This document shows positions 43,482 to 52,772 of a stretch of 64,000 nt of DNA, in pieces. The notes beneath the pieces are model-generated. The model saw nothing but the letters and a program-made list of their open reading frames with translations. It searched no databases and was not told the DNA's origin. A program made the translations under genes and the position numbers. Source of the stretch: CAZVCG01 sp964626265 (GTDB lineage: Bacteria; Pseudomonadota; Alphaproteobacteria; UBA9219); assembly GCA_964626265.1 (NCBI GenBank), contig CAZVCG010000002.1, forward strand, positions 20,492 through 84,491, given 5' to 3'. The stretch's first letter is position 1, and the number at the start of each line of letters is the position of its first letter.

Positions 43482-44804
43482 TTATTTCATGCCGATCGCG
43501 CCGCGCAAATCAGCTTTGTTCAAATTAGCCCCACGCAAATCGGCGCCGGTAAGATCCGCATCTACGAAACTAGCCTCTTCCAGATTGGCTTCGCGGAAGT
43601 CGCAATTATTCAGGAGCGCGCCTTCAAAGTTAGCGAAACACATGTTCGCCCCTTTAAGTTTGCCGTGGCGCATATTGCTTTGCGAGAAATTGGCTGGCCA
43701 GCTGATCGGCCGCGAGCCCGAAAAGCCGGTCATGATCGACATCGGCGAGCAATTGGCATCGCGCATGTCGATTTCCTCAAGGGTCGATTCCGAAAAATTG
43801 ATCCCCCGGCAATCCGCCTTTTGGAAAAAAGCGCCACAAGCGTTGCAGCCCGACAGATCGGCCATGGAAAACGTCGCGTTGTTGAAGGTCGCGTTGCGCA
43901 ACAAAGCCAGCTTAAGGTTAGCCGCCTGAAGCTGAACGCCTGTCAATACGGCCATCGACAGGTTCACGCCGGACAAATTGGCTTGTTTGCCCTGGCGTCC
44001 CAGACTGTTCACCCAAATCTGGTGGTCGAGAAGAATTTCCTGAATCTTGATATCAAGGTTTTCCAGGGCGCGGGGCAATTTCGCGCCGACGAACGCGGCA
44101 TGCGAATAATCGCCGGAATCGATGATGCTCGCCGTCAAATCGGCGTCCACGAATGACGCGCCGTCAAGGATTGCCCCACTAAGGATCACGGATTGCATGT
44201 TAGAGTTCGTAAAATTGCAGTTCGTTAAATCCGCCTGTAGGAATGACGCGCCACGCAGATTGCTGCCCGAAAAGTTGACTCCTCCGAGCTTGGCCCCCCG
44301 AAAATTAGCAAGGCTAAGGTCAGTAGATAGCGTAAGCGATGCCGAAAAACGCGCGCGTTCCGCCGAGGCGTTGCGGAACACCGTGTCTTTCATGCGCAAA
44401 GCGCTCGTGCCGAACTCATGCACCGGCGCGATGTTGCCGTGGAAATCGCGCCTGAGCAGAGAGCCTTCGCCAAAGTTGGCTTCCGTCAATACGGCGCTGG
44501 CAAAATTCGTCGCGCGCATATGGGCGCCGCGCAAATCAGCGAGCGTCAAATCGGCGTTGCGGAAATCGCAATGCGTCATGCTCGCGCCGAAAAAATTGGC
44601 GCGCGCGGCGGTAACGTTCATAAACGTGGAGCCGTCCAGAATTGCTCCTACGAGGTCACCTTCTGTCAGATCTCGCCCATCGAAAGAAAGAGAACGCGCG
44701 GTATGCATGGACAGGTCGAGCCGTTTTCCGTTGCCCTGCCCCTTAAGATGTCTTTCATGAGCCAACAGAAGAGGCTCCAACTCTTCCTGTATGATGACCG
44801 TCAT
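43482..44804 (-). CDS. Pentapeptide-repeat protein, second copy
   Basis: This 440-residue protein has the same design as the protein at 39027-40277: two pentapeptide arrays (for example GADLRGANLNKADLRGA at the end) separated by a linker, here IQEILLDHQIWVNSLGRQGK (about 254-273). Both linkers share the spacing L..H..W..S.G..G. AAAGGA lies just before the ATG. The two proteins differ in repeat sequence and are diverged paralogues rather than a recent duplication. Function is unknown. Confidence 0.9.
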   Translation of the reverse strand: MTVIIQEELEPLLLAHERHLKGQGNGKRLDLSMHTARSLSFDGRDLTEGDLVGAILDGSTFMNVTAARANFFGASMTHCDFRNADLTLADLRGAHMRATNFASAVLTEANFGEGSLLRRDFHGNIAPVHEFGTSALRMKDTVFRNASAERARFSASLTLSTDLSLANFRGAKLGGVNFSGSNLRGASFLQADLTNCNFTNSNMQSVILSGAILDGASFVDADLTASIIDSGDYSHAAFVGAKLPRALENLDIKIQEILLDHQIWVNSLGRQGKQANLSGVNLSMAVLTGVQLQAANLKLALLRNATFNNATFSMADLSGCNACGAFFQKADCRGINFSESTLEEIDMRDANCSPMSIMTGFSGSRPISWPANFSQSNMRHGKLKGANMCFANFEGALLNNCDFREANLEEASFVDADLTGADLRGANLNKADLRGAIGMK

Positions 44805-44892
44805 GCATGTCCTTTCCCGGAATGGGAAGCTGAAATTCCAACATATATGACTATGCCGTACGCGTTACGAAGTCGTTAATGACTGAAAAGGC

Positions 44893-45927
44893 CTACTTTT
44901 TTAAGCCATCTTGCGCAGCGGTAGGAACACCGATCGAACCGGGCGTTTTATTTACAGCTTCGCCGGATGCCGGTCTGTCGCTATTCGGCTGCGTGTTCAT
45001 TTCACTGCCTTTGCCCGTAAAATCAATTTGATTTTCAAGTCCCAATTCCGCAATCGCAGCTTGTAAAGCGTTGAGCGTCTGCCGGTCGCTCTCGATCGCT
45101 GCGAGTTGTTTTTTGCGAAAAGCTTTCAAAGCCTCGCAAGCCTCGGGGTTTTCCTGTTTTTGTTTTCTTTCATCTTCGGCCTTGGCCTTTTGTTTGGTAG
45201 GCCCGGCTGTAGGCTCTTTCGTCGTCAAGTCACGCGGCCTGATTATCGGGGCGCCCTGCGCCGCCGTCGCATGGCCTTCAGGCCTCGTCGTCAACCGGAC
45301 ATTGAACGGAACAAGCGTCGTTTGCCATCTGCCGCGAGCAAAATCCTTCGCCACGACTTGAGCGTCTTTCCAATCGCCATCCTCTATGGGTTTATTGTCA
45401 AGTGCTGTTTCCTTTGCGCCCCCTGTCCCGTTGATCCCCGGCATGACAGGTAGATTCAATGGGCGCGATGGCACGGCAGGCGCTTTTTCATCCTCCGACA
45501 ACTCTTCCGAATCGTCAGGCGTCGCGTCAACGCGAACCTCGAAGCCCTGGCTCAAGCCAGGCATCACCGGCAACACAAGAGGACGTATTGGCTGAACGGC
45601 GGGGGGTGTTTCCGTCTTCAACGACTGCTGTGTCCCCTCGTCCATGGCTTTTTCTGACGCCTGTTGCTCGGCCATCATCTCAGGCGGCGATGTTATTTCA
45701 TCAGAAGCTTCGTCAGTTGAAGGAAATCGGGATTCTTTGTCCTCGAAGCGTTCCAAAGACATCCAGATATTGTCGCCGACATCGAAAGGATTCATTTCAT
45801 CAGCAAGGGCCATGCCCCAAAAATTCGCGAAAAAGAATAAGCTCACAAGAAGGCTTGCCCGCCTCAATGCAAGGCAGGGTCTTTTCGCGATTTTTGTTCG
45901 TCCTGGGAATAACATGAAAACTGACAT
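44893..45927 (-). CDS. Proline/glutamate-rich exported protein with a repeated LPVMPG motif
   Basis: This 344-residue protein has a hydrophobic N-terminal segment (ASLLVSLFFFANFWGMALA, about 24-42) that may be a signal peptide. The remainder is low complexity, acidic and Pro rich. Two copies of RPLxLPVMPG occur (RPLVLPVMPGLSQG and RPLNLPVMPGINGTG). A charged coiled-coil-like stretch follows (EACEALKAFRKKQLAAIESD). The family is unknown; it looks like a disordered periplasmic linker protein. It lies between the second pentapeptide protein and the cold-shock gene. Confidence 0.65.
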   Translation of the reverse strand: MSVFMLFPGRTKIAKRPCLALRRASLLVSLFFFANFWGMALADEMNPFDVGDNIWMSLERFEDKESRFPSTDEASDEITSPPEMMAEQQASEKAMDEGTQQSLKTETPPAVQPIRPLVLPVMPGLSQGFEVRVDATPDDSEELSEDEKAPAVPSRPLNLPVMPGINGTGGAKETALDNKPIEDGDWKDAQVVAKDFARGRWQTTLVPFNVRLTTRPEGHATAAQGAPIIRPRDLTTKEPTAGPTKQKAKAEDERKQKQENPEACEALKAFRKKQLAAIESDRQTLNALQAAIAELGLENQIDFTGKGSEMNTQPNSDRPASGEAVNKTPGSIGVPTAAQDGLKK

Positions 45928-46130
45928 TCTTAACGCGCCATGCGTCTATATTATCCTCCGAGAACTAACAAATTCTGAAGGTTAGGGGGCAATTCTGAAA
46001 AACTAAGTATTTGTAAGATAAGGGAGCTTTTTCAGTCGAGGTTTACTATCAAGAAAGACTTGTGCATTGCGAAACAACCCTGTTCAGCTTAAAGATTTCA
46101 CATTGTTTGTGTCTGCGTTTTTAGCTAGAA

Positions 46131-46694
46131 ATGGAGTTCTGTGGTATTGTTGCCTGTTTTCATGAGGTCTTAGCGTTGTTGTCAAGTGATGCCCTGCCTC
46201 CGGGTGAAGGAGTTCAAGTCGAAGCCGTCGTCAAGTGGTTCAATCTTACGAAAGGATTCGGATTCGTTGCGCCGCTGGATAATTCGCCGGATGCCTTTAT
46301 GCACGTATCCGTATTGGCGCGCGCCGGTCTTCAGCAAGTCGCCGAAGGCACAAAACTGATGGTCCAGATCGGTCAAGGACCCAAAGGACGCCAGGTCATT
46401 CAAATTATGCAGGTTATGGGCTTGGCCGATATTCCCGCGTCAAATCATTCACGCCAACACCAAGTAGCCACCGGCCCCACTGAGGAACTCACCGGTACCG
46501 TTAAATGGTTCAAAGCCGACAAAGGCTTCGGTTTTGTGGCTCCCGACGATGGCGGCAAAGACGTATTCGTGCACAAGAGCGTTGTCATGCGCATCGGCGT
46601 TCCACAGCTTGAGTCAGGCCAGCGTCTCAAAATGAACGTTCATACGGCGGCCAAGGGCCGCGAGGCCGTGTCGATCGAGTTGCTTGACCGGTAA
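46131..46694 (+). CDS. Protein with two cold-shock domains
   Basis: The protein holds two cold-shock domains in tandem, each with RNP1 KGFGFVAP and RNP2 (DAFMHV and DVFVHK), preceded by VKWFNLT and VKWFKAD. It should bind single-stranded nucleic acid as an RNA chaperone or transcription antiterminator. The ATG at 46131 has no ribosome binding site. A TTG at 46176 lies eight bases after GAGG and would give a 172-residue protein (LLSSDALPPGEG), which I think more likely. A leader of about 200 bases lies upstream, as usual for cold-shock mRNAs. Confidence 0.88.
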   Translation: MEFCGIVACFHEVLALLSSDALPPGEGVQVEAVVKWFNLTKGFGFVAPLDNSPDAFMHVSVLARAGLQQVAEGTKLMVQIGQGPKGRQVIQIMQVMGLADIPASNHSRQHQVATGPTEELTGTVKWFKADKGFGFVAPDDGGKDVFVHKSVVMRIGVPQLESGQRLKMNVHTAAKGREAVSIELLDR

Positions 46695-46718
46695 CGCCAG
46701 CCTCCACTGTCAACAACT

Positions 46719-49700
46719 TCAGCGGACTTGCCAGCGCAAATGGCTTTGCGTTACGGCAAATGTTTTCCCGGTAAGATCCCTCAAGCTTACGGGCGGAAGA
46801 TGGAAGGTTCCTACCCTTTCCGCTTTAAGGAGACAAACGGCCCGCCATTCGTTCGCCGGCTGCAGGGCAATGCTTACGCCCGTAGTAGTTGACGTCACGC
46901 CCTCCAGTTCCGTCAAAGACGGCAACCATGGCCACAAATCCGTGATCGCCTTAACGTCGGCATTGCCGACAGGCCTCAAGGCAAGACCCGATGAGCTCGG
47001 CTGCGTCAATATGAGCGGAAAAGCGCGCTTGGCTTCGTCCCTTTTGGATCCTCCATGTACCGCTAGAATATATGTCTCGTCTTTAACCAATGATTCGCCT
47101 TCCGCGACAAGCGTACCATCTAACCGGTATAGCTGTCGCTCGATCAAAACGACCGTTTCTTTATTCGCAGAATTCTTTGCCGCGCCTCCCGATTCCTCGG
47201 TTTGATCCGTGATTTGAGCGATAAACCGTTTGGATGATGAAGGGTTTTTAAATGTAATGGTGGCTCCTTTTCCTTCGGCAAGGGCAAAGGCTAACCCGCG
47301 AAATTCGCTTTTCTTGTCCTGCACAATAATTTCCCAGAGACCGACTCGTTCGAGCATAGCGTTTACGGAACGCAAAAGGGCCATTCCCTGCTCCTGCGTT
47401 TCAGGCTGAATTTCGGCAACGGCGCGTTCATAGTCGCCCATAAGTTGAGTGGCGTCTTGAAGCCTGTTGTCGATCAGTTTCTGCAGAAGCAACCAGACGT
47501 CGGGACGGCGTTCCTCAATATAGCGCGGCAATTCCTTGCGCGAGCGTTCTAGCCACCATCGCGCCATATCGTCATCATTTAGGGCGGCCAACGCCAGGGC
47601 TATATCGGCCATTGACAACGGCGTTAGATCTTTATCGCGGCTAGTGTCGGCAAAATAACGCAGAGTGGATATATCGACGCGATCGGCCTCCGCCAAAGCT
47701 AAAAAGGCGCGAGCCCGGGCAGGACGTTCCGATTCTTCAAACCAGGTGTTTTCCAAACGCTTTTGAAGCCAACGTGCCGCGCTTTCCGCCGCAAGCGGCG
47801 ATTGTTCGCGCAAAACCTGAAGCGCAAAAGCCGTACTGATCAAATCGCTGGGCTCTTTCGGCGGCCATAGAGAAAAGCCGCCGTCGGCGTTTTGACGCGC
47901 TTCTAGCTTTTTAAGCCGTTCGGCTCTAAGATTTCTGAAAACTTCAGGGCTGATCGCACACCATGATTCCATATTGCGCTGCCACGCTTTCGTGACATCA
48001 AGCCAGCGCGCAAGCTCTTCAGCCGTAAACGGCTCACTGAAGAGCAATTCCTTCCATTGCTGCAGGACGTTCGGCAGGGCGATAGGACTCGCCATTACGA
48101 TTCGCTTGGGCGCGCCTTTGGTAGGTTCGGTCTTTAGCGTAAGGCTTTGATTTGGCCCAAGAGCATACGCTTTCAAGATGACGGAGGCCGACCCGCGCGC
48201 ACGGACAGTAATGGGCCAGATGCGGCGCTCTAGATAGTTATTAGGACCTTTCACTTCCAGAACCATGTTGCCGCGCACGGAGCCCTCTCCCGCCATTTCT
48301 ATAAACGAGGTATGCGCTTTTTGGCGTTTAAGCGTGAAGGAGCCTTTCTGATTCTTCGTTAAACGAACGCCTGACGGCGCCGTTAATGCGTAGGCGTATG
48401 TTCCTTCAGCCCCCCCCATGTTTGTCCATGTGATCCCAAATGAAGTCTGATCGCCTGCCAAAAGCGCTGCAGGCGGCTCGGCTGAAATTTCCACCAGTGG
48501 CTTGAGGGGAATCGATATTTTCTTTTCGACGTATTGACGTTCATTCCATGCCCTGAGCGCGATATGCGCCACCCCACGCCGGTTGGGAAGAGCAAACGAC
48601 AACATCGCGCGTCCATCGCGATCAACCTTCTGCGTAGATATGATGTCATTAGCTTCGTCGTTCTTATCCCCTCCCGAAAACGTCATCACGCCCGCAATAA
48701 ACGTCTGCGCAGATTTATCCTGTTTCTGAAGCGTGACAGGCAGCGAAAGAGTCGATCCGGCAGTGGCGGAGGTCTGCGGCGCAAGAGCAAGGCCCAGCTC
48801 CAAATCGGCGCGGCGGAAAACCATCTCTCTGGATGCCTTCGCAACACGTCCGTCTTTGAACAAAGCGCGCGCAAAGACGGCGCCGCGCACGCTCCAATCA
48901 TCGCCGGGCAATAACGAAACCGCATTTTCGCCTTCCTTCATCTGACGGTGAATGATTTGACGAACTTTTTCATCGCCCATAAGCACGCTAACAACGGCAG
49001 GTTGGTCAAGTTTAAAAAGAATTTTATTGTCCTGCTTGGGCTCGATAGGCCCTGAAGGAATTTTCACGGAAAATTCGTGATCTGGTTGAGTCTTTATGGC
49101 ATTGGGTTTATTGCCGGTCTGGAAGGCATATTGAGCCAGAGCGACTCCATCGGCATTTGTCAACTCCAACACATATTTTCCTGCTGTCACCGGAAAACGC
49201 AGCAGCGTATCGCCCGACGACGCGACAGACACCCTTCCTCCCGCAACGCGGCGGTGTTGCGGCAAAGGACGGTAATCCCAATGGCCTTCGGCCTGATACC
49301 ATTCGAAACTTCGCCCTTCTTCATAGACCTGATAATAAACGTCGCCAATCTGATGGCGTTTACCTCGAGCATCAAGAGCTACGATGTCAAAAGTCGCCGG
49401 GCTATTCTCGAGAAAGGAATTTTCATCCGGTAAAGGCCGTATTCCCAACCAGCCATTTAGGCTTTCCACAGGTAGCGAAAGGACTTCCGGTGAGGCCTTG
49501 CCATCAATTGTTATAGTGAATGTTACCGCACGGCCTGCCAAAGGTTTATCCAAAACGGGAATGTGCAGCTTAACCTTCGCCGATCCGTCTCGAGACGTTA
49601 AAAAATCCGACGAAAGAAGCGATCTCGGCTCTGTCGTTTCGTTCAACCCAAAATGGTATTTCTTGAAGCTATCGAATTCAGGCCGGCTCAATCGTACATT

Positions 49701-51191
49701 GACCCGACCGCCCACCCACGCCAAGGGCCTGTTGCGTTCGTCGGCGACCTTTATCGTCAATACAACCTTGCCGTCGGCGTCCACCTGATCGCTATCGGCA
49801 GCAATGTCGATTTTCGGCCACGCGCCATCAGGCGTTACGGGGACCTCTTTTTCCGCTAACACCGTTCCGTCAGTCTGCTGCCAAAGTAAATGCCATTTAC
49901 CCGCGCTCGACGTAACAGGCAGAGGCACCTGGAGAAACATAACGCCTGCGTTATCGCTAGGAACCGGCTGTTCGTGAACCAAGCTAAAGTCGGGACGCAG
50001 CAGTTTCAAAGCGCTGTCCTTGACCTTGATAAACTTTCCTTGCGTATCGCGTACGGATAGCGCCGTAACAATACGGCTGCCGCTCAGGTACTCTTCGCGA
50101 TCAAGTAAAAGAGCAGTCGTATGCGGTGACACAGCATAATTCATGCCCGTCTGCCGCGTAAGATCGACGATGTCCACATCGCCAGTCGGCATTACAGCAG
50201 TGACGACAAAAAGCTTGTCTGCTTTATCCTTATCCAAAGATAATGCCGCAACGCCGTCCTGTCCGCTTTTTGATTCACCTAGCGTTTTTCCGTCCAGAGC
50301 GAGGACCTGAATGTCGACGCCCGGCAAAGCCTTGGCAGCCTTGTCATCCGTCGTAAACGCATAAATGCCGCCGGCGGCTGTGATCACCGATAACCTAACT
50401 CCGGAAACGAGAAACCACTGTCCCGTGAGAAGATCCGGGGTCGCTTCCTTCTTGGCATGCGGCATGACCGCCAAAAAATAAAGGCCAGGCTTTAAATCCT
50501 TGCCGGGCGGCAAAGGAGCTTCAAGCGTTTGCTCCTCATTTGGCTTTTCGCCGAAAACAAGCTCGCTCTGCCATACGGACTCGCCTTTTTGTTTGGCAAA
50601 ATAAACGCTTTCTGACGGCGCAAGATGAATTTGAGCCGCCTGCCGCATGGCTTCGGCGAAGTTCTTTCTGTCGGGAATCCTGTAAAGCGTAAGTTGCGCC
50701 GTCTTAATGTTTAAAGCGCGGATCAAGGGAGGGTTTTTCTCCCGTATCTGATCATAACGAAGAAGCCCTTGCCTTCTGGGTTCATCGACCATGCCCAACG
50801 ATGGCTTCCTGTCAGGAACGCTGAACGTCATTGTTACCGCTTCATCGAGCCTGAGTCCTTCGCGGCTTCTCAACTTTCTCATTGAAAAACGATAACGATG
50901 GCGATGTTCGAGTTGCTGGAGGCAAAGATCCGTGGGCGTCAGGCTTAAATCGCGCGGCTGCACCTGGACGCGAACGCCGTCTTTTTCAAGTTGCAAACCG
51001 GCGGCTATGGCAGATCGCTCGCCTACGTCAATTTCTTGACTTAAGACAAAACACAGCTCGGCACGTTCCGATTCAGAATTGAGGGACGATGATATGACTT
51101 TGAAGCTTTTTTCAAGTTCTTGGGCCGTAACGAATTGCGGAATTGCCGCAATCGCGCACATTATCAGGCCTATCGCCCAGTTAGGTAACAT
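46719..51191 (-). CDS. Bacterial alpha-2-macroglobulin without thioester motif
   Basis: This 1490-residue protein has a signal peptide (IGLIMCAIAAIPQFVTA) and the domain run of a YfhM-like bacterial macroglobulin: MG-like beta domains, a bait region and an alpha-toroid region (RQNADGGFSLWPPKEPSDLI, about residue 1105). Thioester forms carry GCxEQ just before the toroid; here that place reads LPNVLQQWKELLF and no CxEQ is visible anywhere near. It should be a thioester-free periplasmic protease trap. The usual partner penicillin-binding protein 1C gene is not seen in the window. It is convergent with the cold-shock gene. Confidence 0.85.
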   Translation of the reverse strand: MLPNWAIGLIMCAIAAIPQFVTAQELEKSFKVISSSLNSESERAELCFVLSQEIDVGERSAIAAGLQLEKDGVRVQVQPRDLSLTPTDLCLQQLEHRHRYRFSMRKLRSREGLRLDEAVTMTFSVPDRKPSLGMVDEPRRQGLLRYDQIREKNPPLIRALNIKTAQLTLYRIPDRKNFAEAMRQAAQIHLAPSESVYFAKQKGESVWQSELVFGEKPNEEQTLEAPLPPGKDLKPGLYFLAVMPHAKKEATPDLLTGQWFLVSGVRLSVITAAGGIYAFTTDDKAAKALPGVDIQVLALDGKTLGESKSGQDGVAALSLDKDKADKLFVVTAVMPTGDVDIVDLTRQTGMNYAVSPHTTALLLDREEYLSGSRIVTALSVRDTQGKFIKVKDSALKLLRPDFSLVHEQPVPSDNAGVMFLQVPLPVTSSAGKWHLLWQQTDGTVLAEKEVPVTPDGAWPKIDIAADSDQVDADGKVVLTIKVADERNRPLAWVGGRVNVRLSRPEFDSFKKYHFGLNETTEPRSLLSSDFLTSRDGSAKVKLHIPVLDKPLAGRAVTFTITIDGKASPEVLSLPVESLNGWLGIRPLPDENSFLENSPATFDIVALDARGKRHQIGDVYYQVYEEGRSFEWYQAEGHWDYRPLPQHRRVAGGRVSVASSGDTLLRFPVTAGKYVLELTNADGVALAQYAFQTGNKPNAIKTQPDHEFSVKIPSGPIEPKQDNKILFKLDQPAVVSVLMGDEKVRQIIHRQMKEGENAVSLLPGDDWSVRGAVFARALFKDGRVAKASREMVFRRADLELGLALAPQTSATAGSTLSLPVTLQKQDKSAQTFIAGVMTFSGGDKNDEANDIISTQKVDRDGRAMLSFALPNRRGVAHIALRAWNERQYVEKKISIPLKPLVEISAEPPAALLAGDQTSFGITWTNMGGAEGTYAYALTAPSGVRLTKNQKGSFTLKRQKAHTSFIEMAGEGSVRGNMVLEVKGPNNYLERRIWPITVRARGSASVILKAYALGPNQSLTLKTEPTKGAPKRIVMASPIALPNVLQQWKELLFSEPFTAEELARWLDVTKAWQRNMESWCAISPEVFRNLRAERLKKLEARQNADGGFSLWPPKEPSDLISTAFALQVLREQSPLAAESAARWLQKRLENTWFEESERPARARAFLALAEADRVDISTLRYFADTSRDKDLTPLSMADIALALAALNDDDMARWWLERSRKELPRYIEERRPDVWLLLQKLIDNRLQDATQLMGDYERAVAEIQPETQEQGMALLRSVNAMLERVGLWEIIVQDKKSEFRGLAFALAEGKGATITFKNPSSSKRFIAQITDQTEESGGAAKNSANKETVVLIERQLYRLDGTLVAEGESLVKDETYILAVHGGSKRDEAKRAFPLILTQPSSSGLALRPVGNADVKAITDLWPWLPSLTELEGVTSTTTGVSIALQPANEWRAVCLLKAERVGTFHLPPVSLRDLTGKTFAVTQSHLRWQVR

Positions 51192-51398
51192 GCTTGCCTC
51201 GTGATGGACTTAGGACTTTCTTTACGGCGAGATATAGAAACAGTTTCGCGTAACAGTAAACAGCTTAGTATAGAAGCCGCGCAATTAGGGTGAAATTTGT
51301 GTGTTTTTATGGCTTTGGACGCGCATTCACGACGCCAAAACGGCAAAGAAGCGCGAAGGCCCCGCCTCATGAAGGCATCGGCGATGCTTTCCCGGACG

Positions 51399-52751
51399 TT
51401 ACTTTGTGAACAGGCCGTGATTAATCAGCATGTGAGTCGCAATGCTAGCCGCATATCCCAACAGGATCGCCCATGACCATTTGAGGTGGGACATGAAAGT
51501 GTATTTATCCTTTGCGATGCCCATCAATGCTACGCCGGCGGCTGAACCTATGGACAATAGAGATCCGCCAACCCCTGCCGTCAGAGTCACAAGAAGCCAC
51601 TGCCCTAAATCCATGGCAGGATTCATCGTCAGTACAATAAAAGTTAGAGGAATGTTGCCAACAAGCGAAGAAAGCAGCCCCAAGGCTGTGTTTGCAATTG
51701 TTGGGCCAAGGTCGCTGTAAAGAAGTTGAGACAGACCGCTAAGATAGCCGATTGTATCCAGTCCCCCAACGCACAGCATTACGCCATAGAAGAACAACAT
51801 AGTATCCCATTCAATCTTTTCCATTATTCCATAAATATCAAAGGGGCGGCGCAAAGCCCACTTCGGGTCCGGCCCAAGAACCGCATTCGGAGATACGGCG
51901 CTATTGCTTAACATTCTCGTCTCAACGTCGTTCAGGAAATAGCCATATATATTCAATACGCCCAGCCCGAACATCATTCCGACAAAGGGTGGAAGATGCA
52001 GGGAGTGATTAAGAACGACCGTCACCGCAATCGTCGCGAGAAACAGCCCTACAACCACGATGCCGCCCTTGCGGACCTCGATTATTGCATCATAACCCGT
52101 AGGCGTTTCTTTCTTGATAGCTATGGAAAGAATCACAGCGGGAACAAGCCAATTGACGAGGGAGGGCAGAAAAAGGGAAAAGAAGTTCCCAAAGGCGACG
52201 ACGCCTTTCTGCCATACCATCAGTGTCGTAATATCGCCAAAAGGGGAAAACGCGCCGCCCGCATTGGCGGCGACAACGATATTTATCAGAGCGCAAGTAA
52301 TAAACTTCTTGTCGTGCCCGCCCATAGCTATGATTACCGACCCCATCACGAGGGCTGTCGTCAAATTGTCGGCTATAGGAGACAGAAAAAACGCCCCCAG
52401 ACCTGTAATCCAAAAAATCCCACGGGACGACAAACGGGTCGCCGAGAGACGGGTCCGCAGAGATTCGAACACATTCCTTTCAACCATCGTGTTGACAAAC
52501 CCCATGGCCGACAACAAAAACAGAAAGAGTTCCGCATACTCGAGCATGACATGGCGGACTCTTTCTCCGGCTTCATGCGCCCGGCCTTCCGCATAAAAGG
52601 CCAGAGCGACAAGAATCCATATAAGGCCGCCAGCCACCATCACAGGTTTTGACTTGCGTAAGTGAATTTTCTCTTCGGCAAAGACCAACGCGTAAGCTGC
52701 GCCAAACACTGCCAATATAGCGGGGCCGGCCCATGCTGCTGATTGAATCAT
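51399..52751 (-). CDS. nhaD: NhaD-type sodium/proton antiporter
   Basis: This 450-residue membrane protein of the ArsB/NhaD superfamily shows about 12 helices. Typical elements are FFLSPIADNLTTALVMGSVI and ANAGGAFSPFGDITTLMVWQ, then SLVGNIPLTFIVLTMNP and the C-terminal GGSLLSIGSAAGVALMG. NhaD exchanges Na+ or Li+ for protons and supports salt and pH balance. It follows argJ after 21 bases, but a functional link is not evident. Confidence 0.88.
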   Translation of the reverse strand: MIQSAAWAGPAILAVFGAAYALVFAEEKIHLRKSKPVMVAGGLIWILVALAFYAEGRAHEAGERVRHVMLEYAELFLFLLSAMGFVNTMVERNVFESLRTRLSATRLSSRGIFWITGLGAFFLSPIADNLTTALVMGSVIIAMGGHDKKFITCALINIVVAANAGGAFSPFGDITTLMVWQKGVVAFGNFFSLFLPSLVNWLVPAVILSIAIKKETPTGYDAIIEVRKGGIVVVGLFLATIAVTVVLNHSLHLPPFVGMMFGLGVLNIYGYFLNDVETRMLSNSAVSPNAVLGPDPKWALRRPFDIYGIMEKIEWDTMLFFYGVMLCVGGLDTIGYLSGLSQLLYSDLGPTIANTALGLLSSLVGNIPLTFIVLTMNPAMDLGQWLLVTLTAGVGGSLLSIGSAAGVALMGIAKDKYTFMSHLKWSWAILLGYAASIATHMLINHGLFTK

Positions 52752-52772
52752 GACATCGTTTCTCCTCCCGAC

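Noticed and set aside
46719..51191. Thioester motif in the macroglobulin
   Set aside because: The only Cys near the toroid region is in SWCAISPEVF, which is not CxEQ.
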